Assembly (NCBI GenBank): GCA_008921705.1
Contig: VFFE01006609.1
Span: 352,886-416,885 of the forward strand
DNA: 64,000 nucleotides
Direction: 5' to 3'
Origin: Burhinus oedicnemus
Taxonomy: Eukaryota; Chordata; Aves; Charadriiformes; Burhinidae
Numbering within the stretch: position 1 is the stretch's first letter; each line of letters begins with the position of its first letter. The translations under genes and the position numbers were made by a program. The notes under the pieces were generated by a model. That model had not been told where the DNA came from. It ran no database searches and was given only the letters and a program-made list of their open reading frames with translations. Below are positions 13,664 to 24,166 of the stretch, piece after piece.

Positions 13664-13707
13664 TTTTGCATCAAAAATGTGTATACATTTGCATTTTTGA
13701 TGCAAAA
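13664..13707. repeat. Perfect 16-bp inverted repeat (hairpin)
   Basis: TTTTGCATCAAAAATG at 13664-13679 is the exact reverse complement of 13692-13707, with a 12-base spacer that itself contains the palindrome TGTATACA. The pairing stops at the stem edges, so the whole structure is 44 bases. That is shorter than a typical animal microRNA precursor. No transposon terminal structure is evident around it. Confidence 0.88.
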
Positions 13708-14590
13708 ATCTACTTAATCAGCACTGCAAATGAAGCCCATAACTGAGGCAGTGCAGAATTCTATGAAATTGAAAAGTTCTGTGTAATTTCTGAAAAACAA
13801 AGTCTATTTTGCACGCCTCTGACTACAGCTAATATTTAAACAAATTTAATCATTGGTGAACTAACATGGCAGAAATACTCTGAACTTCTTTATCATTGTA
13901 AGTTTTTAATGTCCTTAGCTCTGTGGAGTATGCTTTTTTAAAAATTTCTTAATTAAACATTTATCTTATTTAATTGCTAGGAAAAGGAAAAGTGCAGAAA
14001 GATTGAGATCTGAATGTTCATCATCATCATTTTAGGCATGTTGATTTTTGTTCTCAGTTTTAGATGCTTAGGGAATTATCTTGAGGGAAATTCAGTACAC
14101 AAGATTCCTGTTGAAAGCCAAAGGTGTTGCAGCTATTCGTCCGAGTCAGTTGTTTGTGTCACAGCTGAGATTATCTGTTCTAGAGATTTCTTCAGAAATG
14201 CAGTCTATGATTGCTGTCCATAGCTGACTAAGAAATCCAGAGTTTTATGCCCGGAATTCTGACTTCTGAAAATGTTGTTTTATCCAGAATGGGTTCTGTT
14301 TTCTAGCATTTGCGAGTCACCATAAATTGGTCTTCTGAGATGGATACTGCCTGGAAAACGGAGTGACCTCCATCCCAAAGCAGCTTTTAACCCAATTAAT
14401 AGTTATTATCAACTGTTATTTCTTTTGGATTTATAATTTCTTTCTTACACAATTCTCCTTGCTAATGTTGATTGATTTTTAGTGAACAAGTGTCTACACT
14501 ACAAAAATTCCACCAGACCTGAGACTTACTCTTACCAGAAGACTGACTAGGCCGTGCAAACTAAACAATGGTTTTATAGCTAGTCTCAGT

Positions 14591-14609
14591 CTCATCTCCC
14601 TGAGATGAG
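14591..14609. repeat. 8-bp stem, 3-base loop inverted repeat
   Basis: CTCATCTC and GAGATGAG flank the three bases CCT. It is a minor hairpin directly before the tandem repeat at 14614. Confidence 0.7.
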
Positions 14610-14613
14610 GAGG

Positions 14614-14660
14614 TTATAGATGTTAATTATAAAATAATTATAGATGTTATTATAAACTAA
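14614..14660. repeat. About 24-bp tandem duplication
   Basis: Two head-to-tail units begin TTATAGATGTTA at 14614 and 14638. They differ by a one-base indel and a substitution in the AT-rich second half. This is a local slippage duplication. Confidence 0.75.
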
Positions 14661-15571
14661 AAGTAAATTTCAAGGTAGAATCAAAGGAAACGTGTTTGGT
14701 TTTAAGCCAGTAGTGTTTGGGTTCTTTTCTTTTTTTGCATTAACATTGTTAAAAGGAGAGCCTTCTTTCACAGAGTAAGGGGACAACTACTTTGTCAAGG
14801 TCCTTCTTGTGTAAAAGGTTTAAGACATTTTACAAATACTATAACTGTGCTAATATATTTTGAATCCTGTGCTTACAATTTTAGGGGCTGCATTTCTAAA
14901 CAATGTAATAAGTCTAAATAGGGGATCACAGCCAAATGTCAGGCTTCTTGTCTGTCAGGTATTTCCACTCTTAAGTGTAGTGCAGAATGTCACTGTCATT
15001 CCAATTAGTACAGCTGATTGGTATTAAATTTGTTTTATTTGACATACTACAATATTTTTGCTTCAAGCCAGACATTTTGTACAAGATACAGAAACACCAA
15101 ATAATAACAACAGACATTAAAGCTAATGGCAGAAAGGACCTGTAAGACTGTGTAAAATGGAAGAAACTAGCTAATTTTTGCAGTGTTTCAGCTATGTTTG
15201 TTATAACAATATTAAAAGGTATTGTTAGGACAATACAGAGATTTAAACCATGCAATCTACATTCATATTTTCCTGGTTTACTGGACAGTAATATTATTCT
15301 TACAACTTTTTCACATAAGGAAATCCATTTTTAACACATAACGCGTTTGTCATTGTACCTTTGCTTAGAAAATTGGGAAGATAAAATTTAAAGTAAAATT
15401 CTTAATGTTAGTCCCTCTGTCTTTAACTGGCTTCTGAATTGGTCTTGTAAGGCTTTGGGATCCCAAGATCTGTCACCAGAGTGGAGTAGCTCTCCTTCAC
15501 TGTATAGATTCATTAGCTTATATGCTGAATTCATCGTATGGACTGGAGAACAGTTGATGGAAGTGAAACAT

Positions 15572-17823
15572 TTCATAGGTTTGGGTTCGAAGGGACCTTA
15601 AAGATCATCTAGTTCCAACCCCCTGCCGTGGGCAGGGACACCTGCCACTAGACCAAGTTGCTCAAAGCCCCGTCTAACTTGGCCTTGAACACTTCCAGGG
15701 ATGGGGCAGCCGCAACTTCACTGGGCAACCTGGGCCAGTGTCTCACCACCCTCAGAGTAAAGAATTTCTTCCTGATACCTGAGCTAAATCTCCCCTGTCT
15801 CAGTTTAAAACTGTTCCCCCTCATCCTATCGCTACACTCCCTGCTAAAGAGTCCCTCCTCATGTTTCCTGTAAGCCGCTATAAGGTCTCCCCAGAGCCTT
15901 CTCTCCTCCAGGCTGAACAACCCCAACTCTCTCAGCCTGTCCTCATAGCAGAGGTGTTCCAGCCCTCTGATCATCTTTGTGGCCCTCCTCTGGACCCGCT
16001 CCAACAGGTCCATGTCCTTCTTATGTTGGAGGCCCCAGAGCTGGACACAGAATTCCAGGTGGGGTCTCACCAGAGTGGAGTAGAGGGGCAGAATCACCTC
16101 CCTCGACCTGCTGGCCATGCTGCTTTTGATGCAGCCTAGGATACGGTTGGCTTTCTGGGCTGTGAGTGCACATTGCTGGCTCGTGTTGAGCTTCTCATCC
16201 ACCAACACCCCCAAGTCCCTCTCCTCAGGGCTGCTCTCAATCCATTCTCTGTCCAGCCTGTATTTGTGCTTGGGATTGCCCCGACCCATGTGCAGGACCT
16301 TGCACTTGGCCTTGTTGAACTTCATGAGGTTGGCATGGGCCCACTTCTCAAGCCTGTCCAGGTCCCTCTGGATGGCATCCCTCCCCTCCAGCATGTTGAC
16401 TGCACCACGTAGCTTGGTGTTGTCAGCAAAGTTGCTGAGGGTGCACTCAGTCCCACCATCCATGTTGCCGACAAAGATGTTAAACAACACCAGTCCCAAT
16501 ACCGACCCCTGAGGAACACCACTCATCACTGGTCTCCAGTTGGACATCGAGGCCTTGACTACAACTCTTTGAGTGTGGCCATCCGGCCAATTCCTTATCC
16601 ACCGAGTGGTCCATCGGTCAAATCCAAGTCTCTCCAATTTAGAGACAAGGATGTCATGAGAGACAGTGTGAAATACTTTGCCCAAGTCCAGGAAGATGAT
16701 GTCAGTTTCTTTTCCCTTATTCACCAACACTGTAATGCCATCATAGAAGGCCACCAGATTTGTCAGACACAATTTGCCTTTAGTGAAGCCATGTTGGCTG
16801 TCACTGATCACTGCCTTATTTTCCATGTGCCTTAGCATGGTTTCCAGGAGGATCTGCTCTGTGATCTTGCTGGGCACAGAGGTGAGATTAACCAGTCTGT
16901 AGTTCCCTGGGTCTTCCTTTTTTCCCTTTTTAAAAATGGGGATTATGTTTCCCCTTTTCCAGTCAGCAGGAACTTCACCGGACTGCCATGATTTCTCAGA
17001 TATGATGGATAGTGGCTTGACAACTTCATCTGCCAGTTCCCTCAGGACCCACAGATGTATCTCATCAGGTCCCATGGATTTGTGCACCTTCAGGTTCCTT
17101 AGATGGTCTTGAACCTGATCTTCTCCTACAGTGGGTGGTTCTTCATTCTCCCAGTCCCTGCTTTTGCCTTCTGTGACGCGGGTGGTGCAGCTAGAGCACT
17201 TGCTGATGAAGGCTGAGGCAAAAAAGTCATTGAGTACTGCAGCTTTCTTCATATCCCAGGTAACCAGATCTCCCATTTCCTTCCAGAGAGGGCCCACATT
17301 TTCCCTAGTCTTCCTTTTATCACTGATGTACCTGTAGAAGTTTTTCTTGTTGCCCTTGATCTCCCTGGCCAGCTTTAACTCTGTCAGGGCTTTAACTTTC
17401 CCGACCTGACCCCTGGCTGCTCAGACAATTTCTCCGTATTCCTCCCAGGCTACCTGCCCTTGCTTCCACCCTCTGAAGGCTTCCCTTTTTCTGTTTGAGA
17501 TTGTCCAGGAGCTCCTTCTTCATCCATGCAGGCCTCTTGGTGTTTTTGCCTGACTTCCTCTTTGTTGGGATGCATCACTCCTGAGCTTGGAGGAGGTGAT
17601 CCTTGAATATTAACCAGCTTTCTTGGGCCCCTCTTCCCTCCAGGGCTTTATCCCATGGCACTTTGCCAAGCAGATCCCTGAGGAGGCCAAAGTCTGCTCT
17701 CTGGAAGTCCAGGGTAGTGAGCTTGCTGTGCGCCCTCCTTGCTGCCCTAAGGATCTTGAACTCCACCAATTCATGGTCACTGCAGCCAAGGCTGTCCTTG
17801 AGCTTCAAGGGCAATTTGTATAA
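15572..17823 (-). mobile_element. CR1 LINE copy 2, longest in the window
   Basis: This is a 5'-truncated CR1 of about 2.25 kb in reverse orientation. The 3' end is at about 15572: TCATAGG, then the GGGTTCGAAGGGACC block. The octamer repeat is eroded to little more than one unit. The minus strand covers the end of the ORF2 endonuclease (SDHELVEF), the linker, the whole reverse transcriptase and the C-terminal region. Homology stops near 17823, after the part encoding LKDSLGCSDH. Its 3' sequence groups with copies 3, 4 and 5 (GTTGCTCA and related blocks) and not with copies 1 and 6. No clear target-site duplication is visible. Confidence 0.97.
15648..17297 (-). pseudogene. CR1 ORF2 reverse transcriptase, long open frame (copy 2)
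   Basis: A 549-codon frame ends at what looks like the natural ORF2 terminus (LDGALSNLV). The nominal first codon is GTG inside the domain and is not a real start; the frame is open up to a TGA at 17421-17423, about 590 codons in all. Residue positions: [15 protein letters not shown] 131-145, [14 protein letters not shown] 168-181, [15 protein letters not shown] 203-217, [10 protein letters not shown] 259-268, FADN 290-293, then the thumb and C-terminal region with [13 protein letters not shown] (400-412). D204 is kept. His210 stands where the family has Asp (KAFD), and Asn293 replaces the second Asp of the FADD metal site (codon 16419-16421). The enzyme should therefore be inactive although the frame is long. 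Confidence 0.93.
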
Positions 17824-17832
17824 TAGTCTCAA
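17298..17832 (-). pseudogene. CR1 ORF2 endonuclease end and linker (copy 2), broken
   Basis: This upstream part of the same ORF2 encodes the last endonuclease motif, GCSDHELVEF. SDH carries the conserved Asp-His of APE-type LINE nucleases. A helical linker leads toward the RT ([11 protein letters not shown], then [11 protein letters not shown]). Reading the minus strand, there is a TGA at 17575-17577, a one-base G insertion near 17484-17486 and another TGA at 17421-17423. Both TGA codons stand where I would expect CGA (Arg) from the family pattern, so both fit CpG deamination. Only the tail of the endonuclease is present because of 5' truncation. The exact 5' limit of CR1 homology is uncertain by about 10 bases. 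Confidence 0.87.
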
Positions 17833-20695
17833 TCCTTAGGCGGAGAGGTATTTGCAAGTGACTTTCTTTGTTCCTGGATAAAGGTGCAGGAAGAGGATCC
17901 TGAATGCTGGACAGAAGATGTTTGGCTTGATCTTTATCTTCTCTTAAGTGGTACGCAGAGTCTTTATCTGACTATCTGATAGCGGGTTAAATCATCAACA
18001 GTCAAATATACCTTTGCTGCGCTATGGGAAAGTATTCAGTGAAGAATTTGAGAATCCCAATGGTTTGCAGAGACATCTGCAAGTTTGTTTGCAGTTTTGG
18101 AAGAGAGGTTAAAGGCTGAATGGACTTGAGACTGAACTGCTCTTTTGCCTGCCATTGTAGACCATGCAAATTAAGTGTAAGATTTGTTGGCAAGGCACTG
18201 GGGAAGAAATGGCAGAAGAGAAGAGGAGGAAGCCTCCATCAACGCTGCCTTTTTTTTCTATAAATAGACTTTTCTCTGTCTGCCTGTCAGTCAGACATCC
18301 TCCACTCGATTCACGTAAGAACCATTTATGCATGCCTAACTTAACGTTTTACTTTGCTACAGTGCACTCCTATTGAAAAATAAGGCTCAGATATTCCATT
18401 TGATATTAGTGGTATGCAATAATATCAGGAGAGGACAGTTGATGAACCAAAGAAACTCCTCAAACACATAAACACAGTTTTCCTTCCCTCATTGACGCAT
18501 CAGTGTAATTAGACTGATAATGGGACAACTGTCAAATTTTCATCTTCATGACAGCTTTCTTGGGATGCCTTTCAGGTACAGACCTGGGTACCATTTCCAT
18601 CATAGTGAGCCAGCAAGCTTCAGGAACTTCTTGGTAACAGAGAATGTTCTGGAGCAGAATGATAGCAAACACTTTGACTCTAAGGACTGTGAGAAAAGCA
18701 GGGTATTATATGTTAAGACTACTTATTTAGAAGTATTTGTAAAAGTAATTCCAGAAAAAGCCCTTTCCTATTTCTTGAACTGAATGTCATAAAAGGAAAT
18801 TTTCAGAGCATAGATTCAAATCTCTTCAAATGTTTTCTCTAATATTATTTATTACACTGACACTTGGGGAATTACTATTTTTGTTTTCAGTCAGTGTGTC
18901 TTTCAGAACTTGATGCTACTATCCACGTTTTCAACCAATAACATTATATTCACAGACATCATTTCTCTGAGATCCAGTGATGACCAGAATTTCAACCATC
19001 ATCATCTTGAAATATTGACAGGCTACAGTTATATCAAGTCAACCATCACTTCCTTTTTCTCAAACGTGCAAACCAAACTACAGAGCTCTAATAAACAGAC
19101 TGGTCCTTTAAGAGTCTCAGCTCAAATTAGGATCCAGGAACGGTTCTTGTAGTTCAAAATTAGTTTCAATAAATTCCTGAGTGGAAGAAAAAGCATCTTA
19201 CAAGGTGCTGTGCTTTTTTATTCTCCCTGTGAAAAGGTACAACCGTTGCTACCATCTTTATCTGGGGCTAACAATCCCTAATATTTAAAACTAACAAAAG
19301 AAAACTGGTGAAGCAAATGGAAACTTGACAGTCTGGAAGGGTAGTACACACCCTAAAATATTAGTTTCCTTTGGCCATTTATGTTCTTTTCCACAAGCTC
19401 CCACGCTTTTGTTTAGAAACAGTAACTGTATCAGGCTTTCATTCTTCCCCATATGAAGATTACCTTTCAAATGTATTGCTGCTCTTTTTATCTGTCCTCA
19501 AATACAGGGTAATAGTAAGAACTGTAAGTGCTTGGGATTTCCATAGGTCTTTCAGTGAAGTTTAATCCTCAAAGCAAGGAGGGAGCCATTAGCCACGAAG
19601 CCAAGTGTAAGAACATGAAGGTGGGTGTATTCATGTAGGTTGTATACAAACATAGTGGCTGTATTTGGCATTAGCAAGCTTTGGGGAAAGCAGTAGTGAT
19701 TGTGTGAGAGAGACGTAACGCATAGCAGTCTGGGATTTCACTGCCATGCCTTTCAAGTTTGCTTGCACGAGCCTCGCCTATCTTAAAGCCTGTTAGTACT
19801 TTGTTACTAACTCTGAGGGTGAAAAATGAGCAGCGGTGTTCTGACTTTAGAATTACTCTGAGTGGCAGATATCATTAAGCACAGTGACTCTCAGCTTTAC
19901 TGGGTGTCATCAGGAAAATGGTGTGAATAGTCAAAGTGTGCTTGAGGACACAGCACTATTGACTGTCCTATTCTTACAGCACTTAGCTGCATTGAAAACT
20001 GTTGCCAATATGTCTTGACCAGATCTGCCTCAAAACTCTTGAACTCCCTAAGTGACCAGTGAAAACAGTACTTGTTCCTTTGGATCCTACTGACCTTTTC
20101 TTTGCTGAGCGTGTTTGGCCAAGCAATACACCAGGCCATCTAAGGTGATTGTAGTACACTTTTAAGTGTATAGAGAAGGCTATCAACATGCAGACATTAA
20201 ACCATGTCATGTCTAAGTCTTCCTTTCACGCAAAGCTTATATCTGTGTAGCAGTGGCAACGTGAATGCCCGCCATAAGAGCAGTAAGGGTTCTATGGTCA
20301 ACTGCTAGAGATGTGTTTATGTTGCTTGCATAGTTTTTTGTTTGCATGCCATTTCACCATGGTGAAGTTGGTCAGAGGTCAGGGAAGTGTGTGAACAGGG
20401 GAGCTCACGTATAGTATTACTGTTACTACTACACAGGTAACATAAATTTGTTCAACAGTGCCAGGACACTCCAGTGAAAGTGAGAGATCTAAGGTAGACA
20501 AGTAATCATCCTTCTGGGAGAAGGAAGAGATCCCTATCCAGTGGAACCCACATAAGGGGTATGAATTGGAAGAGCCAGCAGGGGGACTGGGAGATTAAAA
20601 CAAACCGACCCCTTCTTTACACAGCTGTTCCATAGCTTTTAATAGAAATGATATATGGGTGCTGCAAAGCTGCACCAGGAGCTGCTGTAATAGGG

Positions 20696-20710
20696 ATAAT
20701 AATAATAATA
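20696..20710. repeat. (ATA)n microsatellite
   Basis: About five AAT/ATA units lie in an AT-rich context. It is a short simple repeat. Confidence 0.7.
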
Positions 20711-23700
20711 TATTCTATAAATAAACATAACAAAACATCTTACAGAAAGTATGCATGCTCCTCTGTGATTTTATGCTATACCTTTATGGACTTTTCCATA
20801 AGGATATGTATTAAATCTGGTATATTAAACATATGTCTAATTACTTGTATTTTTAGTGGCTGTTGACAGAATTTATTCCAGCAGCTCTACTTACTCATAT
20901 ATGAGAGAAGATTCTCTATTATCTACTGCGTGCAAAGTCTACATCTGGTTTTGTTCCATTCTGCTGCCATGTATAGCGAGTAGGAGTTACTTCTTTCTGT
21001 CAGAACACGTAATCATCCCAGGTTAATTCAGAACTTTCCTTCTTTCTCCCAGCATTACCCTTTTATATCCATTGCTTTCGTTGTTTTGGGTCACTGGGCC
21101 AGGCTTGCTGTCTTGTTATCAGAGTTTTACAGTTCACAGTCTGAAGCCCCTCCAGTTCTTAACAGATGTTGGAGACAAGAGATATTTAACCACTCGTGCT
21201 GCACTAGTAAACAGAGCCATCGTGGCACAAGGTGAAGAATTGCACTCAGAAATAGAAATGACACAGTAAGATATTTTACTACGGCTTATCTTACAATTAT
21301 TTGATGTTCAGAAAAACTACAGTGTACCTCTCCATTGTTTGCCTTCAGTTATCTCTGGGATTTCAGTCCCACTGCTTTTAGAGGCTCAAAGCAGATGCAG
21401 CAAAGAAACTAATATTGGTATAAATACTGTATTCTACAGTAGCACTCTTCTTCACAGAACTGTGTATCAGGTCCTGTTCATCGGTCTGAATAAAATGATG
21501 GTGACTACAAAGCCCCTGGACTTTCGATCTAATACAGACTTCATCCAACTAAGTCTCTTTTGTAGAAGATGATTCCAAATCTTGACATCGGACCTGAAGC
21601 CCACTAAATCTGTGGGGAAGTTGATGAGTCCAAAATTCAGGGAGAATTTATAGCTGAAACCATTTCTAATAATAGGATAAGAGACCCGTTGTTTCTGTAT
21701 AAATAAATGTGTAAACACACTTTTGTGTAACTTCATCAAAAACAGTGGTAGGAGCTCCTTCCCAAGGGATGCAAGAAGTCCAGAGCAATTCATCTCCTCT
21801 TTACGTTGTCACTGGTTCACCGAACTTCTCTTTTATCATCCTAGTCCCTCTCTTTTTTCTTTTTTTTTAAACGTCATTGTAGCTTAAATGCCAACAGAAG
21901 TAAAACCTAAAATTTGGTTTTGTGGACAAATATTTAAAAGTAAGCATAGGTAGAGAGAATGGATCTAATATGTCAACCAGTTTTCATAATCATTCCAGTA
22001 TAGCTTTTTCCAGCCAATTATCTGTTTCTCTGCTTAGAATGTTTGGCAAGGGACATTCACCATATGTTTCTATGATGTTTAGCCAAGTTAGATCCTGAGT
22101 GGAGCCTGTGGACCATAAATAAAATGTAAGTAAATAGTAGTAATAAGTAATAAGGATCATTCAGAGATGACCTTCCCTGGTGGCAGAGCTCAGCTATTCA
22201 TAACCTTCTGGTAAACACAAATGATGAAACAGAGGAAAATGATATATGAGAAACAGGTGTAGCATCTGGGGAGTACTGTACTCTCGAGCTGTTTGACATG
22301 TTCCTTACATCTGCATTTAATAGAATAGTAGAAATTATTACTTATCTTGGCAAATTGGATATGAGAGGTAATTAGAACTGTATCCCCTTGAAACTTCATG
22401 AGCTTGTAAAATGAGTGACAGAAATTTACATTTCCAGTTCATATATTCAAATATAGCTGAGAATTGCCATCACCATTTTAGTGAACTAATCTGTACAAAC
22501 TAGAAAATATAATAATCCTCAGGATCCAGTTAGATTCGGACTCATTGCTCTTTACCAGTGCTACTTTCTGATGGATAAATAGACCAGCAAGTGGGACACA
22601 GCCTGAGATTCGGGAGACTTGGAACCAGTTTGCTGCTGTGCTGTAGCCTTGTCTGTGACCTTAGAGCTGGATACACAGACTGTCTTGGTATGTTTTAACC
22701 TGATGGTGCGAGATCAACAGCTCTGAGGTAAGTACTTATGCTCCTGTGCAGTGAAGGGAATTAGGAAGTGGAATTTACTATAGTCAGCACAAAGAAAGGA
22801 CATCGTCATGATGAAGAGGAGGATGTATATTGAAACTTAAATTCCTTGTCAGTTTAGGAGTCTAATCTAATCCTGGTTTGAGGTCATATATCTTAGATCA
22901 GAATCTTACCTGGAGTTGAATAACTCTGTCATATGTCTCAATAATCATCACTATTTTCTCTTAATACACATCTAAAGAAAGATGTATTTCTGCTTCCTGC
23001 TATCTCCTTTCATATGAAAACTTTGTGGCCCTATCATTTTCTTGGGTGGGGGAAATAATCTTCCCAGAAGCAGGTGATAGCATTATACTAGCTGTACTAC
23101 AAGAAGCCCTGACCAACTGCTTTTACACTGGCAAGCTGCTATGCTTGCTATGTTTCCCACAGAGCATGACAATGCATGTAAGGTATGACCAGGGAAAGTC
23201 CACTGGGACACATTACATAGAAGGGACAGACATCCTGAGTGAGTTTAGATGCGACACCTGTGCTGAGCCTCTCAGTCCAGTAAGTATCGTGGTCCTTTCA
23301 AGCGTGACAAAATGTAGAATTTTACGCACTGTAGACACCACAGTGATCACAAATGTTATGAAGATAAACAGAATAATAATTGTGAATTTTAAATATATGA
23401 ACTACTGCAGATTTCATTTCTATTTGTGATACTGTTACAGTCAGGGAAAACAAACTTACGCCATTGTATCAATGTTTTTTCTGTTCTATGGATAATTTCA
23501 GACTCTAGTGCATCTACTCTGGCACCTTTCACAATTAGGATTTCCTTCTATAGGAAAAAATGTGAAATTCAACTACATTTCCTGAAGATGTTCTTGGCCG
23601 TCTACTTCCCTGATTTTCATTATTGTATCTTTAGAAAAAGGATGGAGAAAAAAGAAGAAAGCATTTACTGTTTGTCCTGACCATTCTGAGTAAAGCATGA

Positions 23701-24147
23701 GCAGTCACAGAAGGGATGTGTTTTGCTCACTGTCCATTTTCCAGTTCTCTGTCTATTGTTCCATTAAATCTTTAATGTAAAAGCTTCATATGCTTATCTG
23801 CTTGATTAAGTATACACTATCTTCTTTCATCTTCATCATTAAACTGACAGTAATTACACAAAATTGAATGCATGACCTCTAAGTCTTTGCCCCAGTAAGT
23901 GTACCAGAGAAAGACTGGTTATACTGTAATCCGCTGTCATCAAAGTTACAAAGATTTAGTTCCTCCAATTCAGAGACAGTGATTCACATCAGAAAAAAAG
24001 GTGCAGATAATTACCATTTATTACCTGCAATACAAATCAGGTCTGAATCTTCTATCTGTGTTGGCATGAAAAATAACCACTACGCAGTGGAGCAAAAGGT
24101 GATGACCCACTGGCTAATGAAGTGTCAGAATGAAGCCAGGAAAAAGA

Positions 24148-24166
24148 ATTGACTTTCAAAGTCAAT
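24148..24166. repeat. 9-bp arm near-perfect palindrome
   Basis: ATTGACTTT, one central C, then AAAGTCAAT. The arms are perfectly complementary. With one central base it resembles a dimeric-factor site more than a hairpin, but no function can be assigned. Confidence 0.75.

Larger units (their letters stand above)
7166..15571. other. Unique AT-rich non-coding stretch
   Basis: No gene, RNA gene or interspersed repeat is recognised in these 8.4 kb. The longest frames, 123 codons or less, have no motif or biased composition. Notable contents are a poly(T) run near 7302-7316, a CpG cluster at about 7798-7953, a 34-bp hairpin at 12788, a 44-bp hairpin at 13664 and a short tandem repeat at 14614. 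The rest is featureless AT-rich DNA. Confidence 0.65.

Noticed and set aside
13334..13705. 123-codon minus-strand frame overlapping the 16-bp hairpin
   Set aside because: No motif, and a Cys/Lys/Tyr-rich translation typical of random AT-rich DNA; the overlap with the hairpin appears accidental.
15658..16835. Several plus-strand frames of 71 to 131 codons
   Set aside because: All lie antisense to the CR1 ORF2 remnant of copy 2 and are explained by its codon composition.
23025..23429. 134-codon plus-strand frame
   Set aside because: No recognisable domain, no splice context and composition like the flanks. A frame of this size is expected by chance in 64 kb read in six frames.
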